Shown here: positions 1 through 5,298 of the stretch, one piece after another
Numbering within the stretch: the stretch's first letter is position 1
Layout of the letters: the number at the start of each line of letters is the position of its first letter
NCBI GenBank assembly: GCA_027021605.1
Contig: JALUUA010000182.1
Location: forward strand, 1 to 9,734
Direction: 5' to 3'
Source: Candidatus Bipolaricaulota bacterium
GTDB lineage: Bacteria; Bipolaricaulota; Bipolaricaulia; RBG-16-55-9
DNA: 9,734 bases
Made by a program: the position numbers and the translations under genes
Notes under the pieces: model-generated
Told to the model about the DNA's origin: nothing
Database searches by the model: none
Seen by the model: only the letters and a program-made list of their open reading frames with translations

Positions 1-21
1 AGCTCTTCCGGTTAATTTGAG

Positions 22-1539
22 CTACGGGAAAACGAGCTCACCCGCGGAATAGACGCGTTCAACACGATACTCTGGGGGAAGAGCTCGGAGAGGGTCTTCG
101 GTAAGCACCACAAGGTCCGCCCGCTTCCCCGGCTCCAGCGTCCCCAGCTCCCCCTCTTGGAAGCCCGCATAGGCCCCGCCCCACGTGTAGGCCCGCAGCG
201 CTTCCTCCATCGTTAAGCGCTGTGGCTCCTGTGGAGCCTCTAAAACGCAACGAATCCCGTACAGCGGCCCGAAGGGCATCCCGTCGGAGCCGAACGCCAG
301 CGGGATCTCCCGCTCGAGGACCTGGCGATGGGGGTCAATCCGCCGATCGCGCTCCGGGCCCAGGCGCTCCTCGTACAGCGAGCCGGGGCCGCTCCACTGC
401 ACGAAGTTGGGCTGCATGGACGCGATCACCCCCAGCCGCGCGGCCCGCTCTAAATGCTCCTCCGTGGGCAGCTCGAAGTGCTCGATCCTCGGGCGGTCCT
501 CGGGGGTGACGCCCGCGCGCTCTAGGGCCGTGAGCACCGCCCCGATCGCCCGGTCGCCAATCGCGTGGATCATGAGCTGAAAGCCCGCCTCGTGGGCCCT
601 CTTCACGAGCGCGTTCAGCTCCTCCTGGGGGTAGTTCAGCTTGCCCCGGGTGGAGGGATCGTCGGCGTAGGGCTCCAACAGGGCAGCGTTGCGCGCCCCG
701 ATCGAGCCGTCCGCGAAGACCTTGACCGCCCCCAGGCGCAGTCGATCGTCGCCGAACTCGGAGCCGAGCCCCAGCTCTACGAGGGCGTCGAGGTGCTCCA
801 CCCCCACGTTGAGCCGCACCCGCAGCGTGAGCTTCCCCTGCTTGTGTAGTTTGAGGTAAGCCCGAACGTGCTCGGGGGTCACGACGTCGTGCACGCACGT
901 GATGCCCAAGGCATGAGCGCGCTTCTGGGCGGCGAGAATCGCCTCCTCGATCTCCCCCGAGGAGGGGCGAAGCTCGGCGAGAAAGGCCCACGCCGCCCGC
1001 TCCCTAAGTAGCCCCGTTTGGGCGTCGAACTCCTCGGGAGTAGCCTCAAGGGCCACGAGCTCGAAGGCTTGGGTGTTCGCCACCAAGATGTGCCCGTCCA
1101 CCCGCACGAGGGTCACGGGGTTGTAGGGCGCGACCTCGTCGAGCTCGTCTCGGGTGATGTAGCGATTCTCCGGCCAGCGGGACTCGTCCCAGCCGCGGCC
1201 CAGCACCCACTCCCCCGGCCCCCGCTCCCGGACCCTCTCCCGTACCCGCTCGAGCGCTTCCTCCCTTGAGCGGGCTTCGGAGAGGTCGAGGTAGTACCCG
1301 ATCTCCTTTAAGCCGTGGGAGACCAGGTGCATGTGGGCGTCCACGAACCCGGGGAGAAGCGCTCTTCCCTTAAGATCCACGATCTGGGTGTGGGCAGCCC
1401 GCAGGCGAAGGACCTCCTCGGTGCTCCCTACGGCGAGGATTCGGCCCGCGGAGACGGCGAGGGCCTCCGCCTGCGCCCCCGGTTCCGTCAGCGGGAGGAC
1501 CGCTCCCCCCAGGAAGATCCGTTCGGCGGTGCGGCTCAT
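22..1539 (-). CDS. Metal-dependent amidohydrolase, YtcJ/Amidohydro_3-like
   Basis: This is a 505-residue cytosolic hydrolase of the amidohydrolase superfamily. It most likely cleaves an amide or related C-N bond using a metal-activated water; the substrate cannot be read from sequence. An N-terminal beta-sandwich part (about residues 5-60) leads into the TIM barrel. The HxH metal motif is H69-M-H71 in DAHMH, K273 lies in VKVFADGS (the usual bridging-lysine position), H325 is in MIHAIGD, H354 in IEHFEL and D419 in GSDGMPFG. The C terminus carries the family signature GTLEPGKRADLVVL (466-479). Length is normal for the family and no key residue is missing. There is no signal peptide. The ATG at 1539 lies six bases after a TAGAAT box, so the mRNA may be leaderless; an SD-like GGAGGAGGGG ends 13 bases before the ATG but would fall inside that promoter. 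The gene follows HU but is separated from it by a terminator. Family confidence is high, substrate unknown. Confidence 0.92.
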   Translation of the reverse strand: MSRTAERIFLGGAVLPLTEPGAQAEALAVSAGRILAVGSTEEVLRLRAAHTQIVDLKGRALLPGFVDAHMHLVSHGLKEIGYYLDLSEARSREEALERVRERVRERGPGEWVLGRGWDESRWPENRYITRDELDEVAPYNPVTLVRVDGHILVANTQAFELVALEATPEEFDAQTGLLRERAAWAFLAELRPSSGEIEEAILAAQKRAHALGITCVHDVVTPEHVRAYLKLHKQGKLTLRVRLNVGVEHLDALVELGLGSEFGDDRLRLGAVKVFADGSIGARNAALLEPYADDPSTRGKLNYPQEELNALVKRAHEAGFQLMIHAIGDRAIGAVLTALERAGVTPEDRPRIEHFELPTEEHLERAARLGVIASMQPNFVQWSGPGSLYEERLGPERDRRIDPHRQVLEREIPLAFGSDGMPFGPLYGIRCVLEAPQEPQRLTMEEALRAYTWGGAYAGFQEGELGTLEPGKRADLVVLTEDPLRALPPEYRVERVYSAGELVFP

Positions 1540-1545
1540 GGCGGG

Positions 1546-1575
1546 ATTCTAGCCCCTCCTCCCGGGAAAAGACAA
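1546..1575 (-). promoter_or_regulatory. Candidate promoter of the amidohydrolase gene (leaderless type)
   Basis: On the minus strand, TTGTCT (1575-1570) and TAGAAT (1551-1546) are separated by 18 bases. Transcription would begin about seven bases after the -10 box, at or next to the A of the ATG at 1539. The -35 box coincides with the last stem bases and the U-tract of the HU terminator. This is inferred from consensus matching alone. Confidence 0.5.
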
Positions 1576-1624
1576 GAGCGCCTTACGCGGCTCCCTCACG
1601 TCACGATGGCGTAAGGCGCTCTTG
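1567..1624 (-). terminator. Rho-independent terminator of the HU gene
   Basis: A perfect 16-bp inverted repeat (CAAGAGCGCCTTACGC at 1573-1588 and its complement at 1609-1624) encloses a 20-base loop. Read on the minus strand it lies 26 bases after the HU stop codon and is followed directly by TCTTTTC, which gives a U-rich tail in the RNA. No T-run follows the hairpin on the plus strand, so it should act in one direction. The loop is longer than usual; the stem is strong. Confidence 0.82.
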
Positions 1625-1649
1625 CTGGAATGGAAATGACGGGGGAATC

Positions 1650-1931
1650 TTACCGGCGCTTGGCCAAGGCCTCCTTGAACGCCTTGCCCGGTCGGAACTT
1701 GGGGACCAGCTTCGCCGGCACGGACATCTTGCGGCCCGTCTGCGGGTTGATGCGGGTGGTGGCCTTCTGCTGGCGCGCCTCGAAGGTGCCAAAGCCCGTG
1801 AAGGTGACCTTGTCCTTCTTGGCGCAGCTCTCGATGATGAGGTTGAGGGCCGCATCGAGCGCCGCTCGGGCGTCCTTCTTGGAGATCTTCGCCTTCTTGG
1901 CGAGCTGGTCGACGAATTCGGCCTTGTTCAT
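1650..1931 (-). CDS. hup: DNA-binding protein HU
   Basis: This is a 93-residue histone-like nucleoid protein that binds DNA as a dimer with little sequence preference, bending and compacting it. The family pattern is complete: an N-terminal helical dimerisation part (about 1-45), the GFGTFE turn at 46-51, and the beta-arm with the RINPQTGRKM stretch (60-69). P63 is the proline that intercalates between base pairs. The C terminus (VPKFRPGKAFKEAL) is standard. Length is typical for HU/IHF family members, and the homodimer type (HU) fits better than IHF because no partner gene is seen. C36 is unusual for the family but probably neutral. The start has a strong AAGGAGGGGGAG ribosome site and a near-consensus promoter upstream. 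Its own promoter and terminator make it a monocistronic unit. Confidence 0.95.
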   Translation of the reverse strand: MNKAEFVDQLAKKAKISKKDARAALDAALNLIIESCAKKDKVTFTGFGTFEARQQKATTRINPQTGRKMSVPAKLVPKFRPGKAFKEALAKRR

Positions 1932-1966
1932 GAACTCCCCCTCCTTCCCCCGTTAGGATTGGCCGA

Positions 1967-1995
1967 ATTATAGGGCACTTCGATCGAAAAGTCAA
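1967..1995 (-). promoter_or_regulatory. Strong sigma-70-type promoter of HU with internal palindrome
   Basis: On the minus strand TTGACT (1995-1990) and a perfect TATAAT (1972-1967) are separated by exactly 17 bases. The predicted start is near 1960, giving a leader of about 30 bases with a good ribosome site. The -35 box contains the TGA stop codon (1994-1992) of the upstream CxxC gene. A perfect 10-bp palindrome, TTCGATCGAA (1979-1988), lies between the two boxes, where a repressor could block polymerase; that role is inferred. Confidence 0.88.
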
Positions 1996-2222
1996 GAGGA
2001 GGCAGCTTCGGCTGCCGGTCTTCTCCCCTTGGCCTCCCCCCAAAGCTCAATCTCTCCGCATTGCGGGCAGAGCAGGGTGTACGTGTAGGCCAACGAAGCG
2101 CAGCCCTCGGGCGCTTTCGGTTGACGGTCCTCCGGCTTGCGGTAGAGCCTCCCTACCCCCTCGCACAGCGGGCAGTAGAGCGTGGTGATGATCGTGTTCT
2201 GCGGCAGTCGGACTAAGGGCAT
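1992..2222 (-). CDS. Small CxxC-CxxC protein, probable zinc ribbon, function unknown
   Basis: This 76-residue protein is not recognised as a named family. It has two Cys pairs, C17-P-L-C20 in LYCPLCEGVG and C52-P-Q-C55 in LLCPQCGEIE, about 30 residues apart. That spacing fits a zinc ribbon or rubredoxin-like knuckle with a beta-hairpin core; a fifth cysteine is at 41. The tail after residue 64 is Arg/Ala/Ser-rich and probably disordered. There is no signal peptide or membrane segment. The ATG at 2222 is chosen because GAGGTGAT lies eight bases upstream; an in-frame ATG at 2270 would add 16 residues but has no visible ribosome site and would start upstream of the candidate -10 box. The gene is divergent from the AGT-EndoV gene and precedes HU. 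Roles in nucleic-acid binding or as a small metal-binding adaptor are guesses. Confidence 0.72.
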   Translation of the reverse strand: MPLVRLPQNTIITTLYCPLCEGVGRLYRKPEDRQPKAPEGCASLAYTYTLLCPQCGEIELWGEAKGRRPAAEAASS

Positions 2223-2241
2223 TTCGAGATCACCTCGCCGT

Positions 2242-2270
2242 ATGATAGCGCATGGGCGCTTGATCCCCAA
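2242..2270 (-). promoter_or_regulatory. Candidate promoter of the CxxC gene
   Basis: On the minus strand TTGGGG (2270-2265) and TATCAT (2247-2242) are 17 bases apart. A start near 2235 would give a short leader carrying the GAGGTGAT ribosome site. The -35 box meets that of the divergent AGT-EndoV promoter. The match is moderate. Confidence 0.4.
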
Positions 2271-2289
2271 GCCCCTTCGGCCCTAGAAT
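2260..2289 (+). promoter_or_regulatory. Candidate promoter of the AGT-EndoV gene (leaderless or near-leaderless)
   Basis: TTGATC (2260-2265) and TAGAAT (2284-2289) are separated by 18 bases. The ATG lies nine bases after the -10 box, so a normal start site would leave a leader of only about zero to four bases. No Shine-Dalgarno sequence precedes the ATG. The -10 hexamer and spacer length are the same as in the candidate amidohydrolase promoter. Confidence 0.52.
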
Positions 2290-2298
2290 GCCCCCACC

Positions 2299-3423
2299 AT
2301 GGCCGACCCGATCGCAGGAGGGATCGAGATCCCGGATCTCCGGCGGTACACGCTGGAGCTGCTGCGGCAGGTCCCCCCGGGCAAGGTGACGACCTACCGG
2401 GCGCTGGCGATCGCCCTCGGCGATCCGCGGGCCGCCCGCGCCGTGGGGCAAATTATGGCCACCAACGAGCATCCCGACGTCTATCCCTGCTACAAGGTGG
2501 TCCACAGCGACGGCTCCGTGGGCGCCTACAGCGCGCCGGGCGGGACGGCCACCAAAATCGAAAAGCTGCAGGCCGACGGGGTGCCCATCGAGGACGGGCG
2601 CGTCGTCCGCCTGCGGGAGCACGTCTTCTATCAATTTCAGACGGAAAAGCCCCTGGAGAGATTGAGAAGGCTGCAGGAGGAGCTCTCGGGGCGCGTCGTC
2701 CGAGAACCCGCCCTCTCCTTGAGCGACATAAGGACCGTGGGCGGGGTGGACCTCGCGTACCCGGGGCCGTGGGAGGGCGTCGGGGCCTATGTGGCCCTCG
2801 ATCGTGGGACGGGGAGGGTTCTTGCGGCCAAGACGCATCGCTGCGAGGTGACGTTCCCGTACATCCCCACGTACTTGGCGTTCCGCGAGATGCCCGTCCT
2901 GTTGCCTTTACTTCAGCAAGTGCGCGATGAGGGGAAGCTGGCGGAGGTGCTCTTGGTGGACGGCAGCGGCATCTTGCACCACCGCCACGCGGGGATCGCT
3001 TCCCACCTGGGGGTGTTGCTCGATCACCCGACGGTGGGGGTGATCAAGCGGCTGCTCTACGGGAGCGTGGACGTAAAGGGCATGGAGAAGGGGGAGGTGC
3101 GGCCCGTCCGCGACCCCCAGACGGGCGATGTGATCGGGATGGCCGTAAAGACCCACGAGCGGGCCGATCCCCTGTATGTGTCGATCGGGCACAAAGTCGG
3201 CTTGGAGATGGCCGTCGAGCTGGTGCGGGAGCTCTCGGGGAAGCACAAGCTTCCCGAGCCGATCCGCCGGGCCCACGAGCTCTGCACGCAAGAGGCCCGC
3301 GCCCGCCGATCTCAGGAGGGGCGGACCGCACCCCTACTCCAGGCTGATACGGGGTCTGCGGAGAAGCCCAAGGAGGGCGCTCAGAGGCAAAAGAAACCCC
3401 GGCAGATGGCGCTGGATCTGTAG
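2299..3423 (+). CDS. Bifunctional O6-alkylguanine-DNA alkyltransferase / endonuclease V fusion
   Basis: This is a 374-residue two-domain DNA repair protein. Residues 10-105 match the alkyltransferase C-terminal domain: PPGKVTTYRALA (26-37, with Y33), the recognition helix RAARAVG with arginine finger R47, N56, and acceptor C64 in PCYKVV. The usual PCHR motif has become PCYK, and D93 occupies roughly the active-site Glu position. Residues 115-325 are a complete endonuclease V, which nicks near deaminated bases such as hypoxanthine. Its key residues are D151 (GGVD), Y188 and E197 in the FPYIP...AFRE block, D221 and H227 in VDGSGILHH, K250, and H298 in GHKVGLE. A charged, likely disordered tail follows and ends in QMALDL (369-374), resembling a sliding-clamp hexapeptide. 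A fusion of these two activities is known from Ferroplasma acidarmanus. There is no SD site; ATG 2299 follows a TAGAAT box by nine bases. The gene heads a three-gene run. Confidence 0.93.
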   Translation: MADPIAGGIEIPDLRRYTLELLRQVPPGKVTTYRALAIALGDPRAARAVGQIMATNEHPDVYPCYKVVHSDGSVGAYSAPGGTATKIEKLQADGVPIEDGRVVRLREHVFYQFQTEKPLERLRRLQEELSGRVVREPALSLSDIRTVGGVDLAYPGPWEGVGAYVALDRGTGRVLAAKTHRCEVTFPYIPTYLAFREMPVLLPLLQQVRDEGKLAEVLLVDGSGILHHRHAGIASHLGVLLDHPTVGVIKRLLYGSVDVKGMEKGEVRPVRDPQTGDVIGMAVKTHERADPLYVSIGHKVGLEMAVELVRELSGKHKLPEPIRRAHELCTQEARARRSQEGRTAPLLQADTGSAEKPKEGAQRQKKPRQMALDL

Positions 3424-3446
3424 CCCTGCAGGAGGAGGGATCGTCG

Positions 3447-4019
3447 ATGCACTTCGACCGCGAGGAAGCGCTCAAGCTGGTGCGCGAACACACCCAAAAC
3501 GAGAACTTGGTGAAGCACATGCTGGCCGTGGAAGCGGCGATGCGGGCCTACGCCCGCAAGTACGGCGAGGACGAGGAGAAGTGGGGGGTCGTGGGCCTGC
3601 TCCACGACTTCGACTACGAGAAATACCCCAACAAGGAGCACAGCCCCACGGAGGGCCATCCCAGCTGGGGCGTTCGACTTTTGAGGGAGAGGGGCTACCC
3701 CGAGGACGTCTGCGAGGCGATCTTGGCGCACGCGGATTACACCGGCGTCCCCCGCAGGACGTTGATGGCCAAGGCGCTGTACGCGTGCGACGAGCTGACG
3801 GGCCTGATCGTGGCCGTGGCCCTGGTGCGCCCGAACAAGAAGCTCGCGGAGGTGACCGTGGAGTCCGTCCTAAAGAAGTGGAACGACAAGTCGTTCGCGC
3901 GGGGGGTCGACCGCCGGGACATCGAGCGCGGGGCGGAGGAGCTGGGCGTGCCCCTGGAGGAGCACATTCAGACGGTCCTGGAGGCGATGCAGGGGATCGC
4001 GGATCGGCTGGGGCTTTAG
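3447..4019 (+). CDS. HD-domain metal-dependent phosphohydrolase (HDIG-like)
   Basis: This is a 190-residue cytosolic protein of the HD superfamily. The metal-binding residues are H24 in LVKHML, the H53-D54 doublet in LLHDFDYEKYP and D115 in ACDELTG; H95 in ILAHADYTG is a further conserved-looking histidine. The protein is almost entirely helical with no added domain, so it is a stand-alone hydrolase rather than a signalling receiver. The substrate is unknown; HD proteins of this size often act on nucleotides or other phosphomonoesters or diesters. The start at 3447 has a strong AGGAGGAGGG ribosome site. The gene begins 23 bases after the AGT-EndoV stop, so the two are very probably co-transcribed, which raises but does not show a role in processing damaged nucleotides. 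I believe it belongs to the predicted-hydrolase group COG2316, from memory of the sequence pattern. Confidence 0.87.
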   Translation: MHFDREEALKLVREHTQNENLVKHMLAVEAAMRAYARKYGEDEEKWGVVGLLHDFDYEKYPNKEHSPTEGHPSWGVRLLRERGYPEDVCEAILAHADYTGVPRRTLMAKALYACDELTGLIVAVALVRPNKKLAEVTVESVLKKWNDKSFARGVDRRDIERGAEELGVPLEEHIQTVLEAMQGIADRLGL

Positions 4020-4033
4020 CGAAGGTTGGAGCC

Positions 4034-4339
4034 ATGATTGTGCGCATTTGGCATGGTCGAGTGCCGACAAGCAAGGCAGATGCCTATCGCGCGTTCTTGA
4101 ACAAGCGTGCGATCCCCGATTACAAAAGCGTCGAAGGGAACCGCGGAGTCTACGTATTGGAGCGACGTGAGGGCGACGTCACGCACTTTCTCACGCTGAC
4201 GTTCTGGGAGAGTTGGGAGGCCCTTCGGCGCTTTGCGGGGGAGGACCTGGAGGCCGCGAAGTACTATCCCGAAGACGAGGAGTTCCTGCTGGAGTTCGAG
4301 CCTCACGTGGTTCACTACGAGGTAGCGGGGCAGGGCTGA
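4034..4339 (+). CDS. ABM-like dimeric alpha/beta-barrel protein
   Basis: This small protein of 101 residues resembles the antibiotic-biosynthesis-monooxygenase (ABM, ferredoxin-like dimeric alpha/beta-barrel) superfamily. Opening strand IVRIWHGRVP, helix SKADAYRAFL, strand GVYVLERRE, strand HFLTLTFWES, helix WEALRRFAG and final strand PHVVHYEV give the expected order. The FWES motif at 57-60 and the acidic YYPEDEEFLLEFEP block (77-90) are the most distinctive parts. Members act as cofactor-free oxygenases, haem-binding proteins or simply stress-related proteins, and the name does not imply antibiotic synthesis. The ATG at 4034 has a weak AAGG/GGAG leader and lies 14 bases after the HD gene stop. 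Base composition is lower in GC than in the neighbours (33 of 60 over 4021-4080), so a later arrival is possible. The reading frame stays open far upstream inside the HD gene, but the family match starts here. Confidence 0.82.
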   Translation: MIVRIWHGRVPTSKADAYRAFLNKRAIPDYKSVEGNRGVYVLERREGDVTHFLTLTFWESWEALRRFAGEDLEAAKYYPEDEEFLLEFEPHVVHYEVAGQG

Positions 4340-4357
4340 TCCCAAGGGCTGATCCCA
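4332..4357. repeat. Perfect 13-bp tandem duplication between convergent genes
   Basis: AGGGCTGATCCCA occurs twice head to tail (4332-4344 and 4345-4357). The first copy contains the stop codon of the ABM-like gene; the second fills most of the 23-bp gap to the HMG-CoA lyase stop codon. Each copy has GGG and CCC flanking five bases, allowing only a weak hairpin, and there is no T-run on either side. Confidence 0.9.
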
Positions 4358-4362
4358 TAGGC

Positions 4363-5298
4363 TTAAAATGCCGGATCGGTGGGGGCGGGACCGCACCCGC
4401 GGGCCAGAGCCCGGCTCAAGCGCGAGGCCACGGGCCGCTTGAGGTGCGGGATCACGGTCTGAAGGGCCGCGACGACCCGGGCGGGGTCCGCGGCGACCTC
4501 CGCCCCGCAGGCGCGCAGGGCGTGGATGAGGTCCTCGGTGGCCACGTTCCCCGCGGCCCCGGGGGCGAAGGGGCAGCCGCCCAGCCCTCCTGCCGAGGCG
4601 TCGAAGCTCCGGATGCCGTACTCCGCCCACGCCACGAGGGCGTTGGCGATCGCCAGCCCGTAGGTGTCGTGGAGGTGGAGGTTGACCCGCTCGGGGGGCA
4701 CGCGGGCCAGGACCCGGTCGAGGAGCGCGCGCACCCGCGGGGGACTGGCGCGGCCGTCCGTGTCCGCGAGCGAGATCTCCTCCACGCCCATCGCCCCCAG
4801 CTCCTCGACGACGGGGAGGACCCGCTCCGGGTCCACGAAGCCTTCGTAGGGGCAGTGAAACGCCGTGGAGACGTACCCCCGCACCGGCAGGCGCTCCTCC
4901 CGGGCCCGGCGGACCACGGGCCGCAGCCGCGCCAGCGACTCCCGCACGGAAGCGTTCGTGTTCTTGCGGCTAAACGTCTCCGTGGCCGCGGTGAAGACGT
5001 GGATCTTCTCCGCCCCGGCGGCCAGGGCCCGCTCTAGGCCCTTCTCGTTGGGCACGAGCGCGCAGTAGGTCACCCCCGGCACCCGCTCGATCCCGCGAAA
5101 GACCTCCTCGGCGTCGGCCAGCTGCGGCACCCACTTCGGCGAGACGAAGGAGGAGACCTCGATCTCCTCCACCCCGGTGCGGCTCAGCGCGTTCACGAAC
5201 GCGATCTTTGCGGCCGTGGGGATCGTCTCCGGCTCGTTCTGCAGCCCGTCCCGCGGGCCGACCTCGGTCAGGCGCACCGCCACCGGGGAGTCGCTCAT
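4363..5298 (-). CDS. mvaB: Hydroxymethylglutaryl-CoA lyase
   Basis: This is a 311-residue TIM-barrel lyase that splits 3-hydroxy-3-methylglutaryl-CoA into acetyl-CoA and acetoacetate, the last step of leucine breakdown. The signatures are complete. R16-D17 are in GPRDGLQNE, E47 in EIEVSSFVSPKWVPQ, D179 in LADTDG, and the metal-binding pair H208/H210 in NLHLHDTYG. The catalytic-loop cysteine C242 is in GGLGGCPFAPGAAGN, with N251 just after it. Length is that of the bacterial and mitochondrial enzyme. The ATG at 5298 overlaps the carrier-protein stop codon as ATGA, with a purine-rich GAGGGGGGCGG upstream, so it should be coupled to the carboxylase genes. The gene corresponds to liuE in the naming used for Pseudomonas leucine-degradation operons. 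It converges on the ABM-like gene with 23 bases between stop codons. Confidence 0.95.
   Translation of the reverse strand: MSDSPVAVRLTEVGPRDGLQNEPETIPTAAKIAFVNALSRTGVEEIEVSSFVSPKWVPQLADAEEVFRGIERVPGVTYCALVPNEKGLERALAAGAEKIHVFTAATETFSRKNTNASVRESLARLRPVVRRAREERLPVRGYVSTAFHCPYEGFVDPERVLPVVEELGAMGVEEISLADTDGRASPPRVRALLDRVLARVPPERVNLHLHDTYGLAIANALVAWAEYGIRSFDASAGGLGGCPFAPGAAGNVATEDLIHALRACGAEVAADPARVVAALQTVIPHLKRPVASRLSRALARGCGPAPTDPAF

Noticed and set aside
1..21. A terminator for the amidohydrolase gene at the left edge
   Set aside because: Only 21 bases follow the stop codon in the window and no stem with a T-run can be seen in them.
335..991. A 218-codon minus-strand frame inside the amidohydrolase gene
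   Set aside because: It overlaps the conserved amidohydrolase in another frame and has an Arg/Gly/Ala-rich translation with no recognisable domain.
1573..1624. The long inverted repeat as part of a mobile element or a REP-type repeat
   Set aside because: I find no second copy in the window, and its place right after HU with a U-rich tail fits an ordinary terminator.
1549..2043. A 164-codon minus-strand frame across HU and its flanks
   Set aside because: It is a different frame over the highly conserved HU gene and crosses the terminator and promoter; it has no motif of its own.
2223..2270. Alternative start of the CxxC protein at 2270 (92 residues)
   Set aside because: No ribosome site is visible, and this start would lie at the proposed -35 box. 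The ATG at 2222 has GAGGTGAT at good spacing.
3176..4033. Upstream extension of the ABM-like reading frame, giving a 387-residue protein
   Set aside because: The added part overlaps the HD gene and the end of AGT-EndoV and reads as Arg/Gly-rich shadow. The family match begins at the ATG at 4034.
4332..4365. A bidirectional terminator between the convergent operons
   Set aside because: The repeat copies allow only three-base-pair GGG/CCC stems and there is no T-run on either strand.
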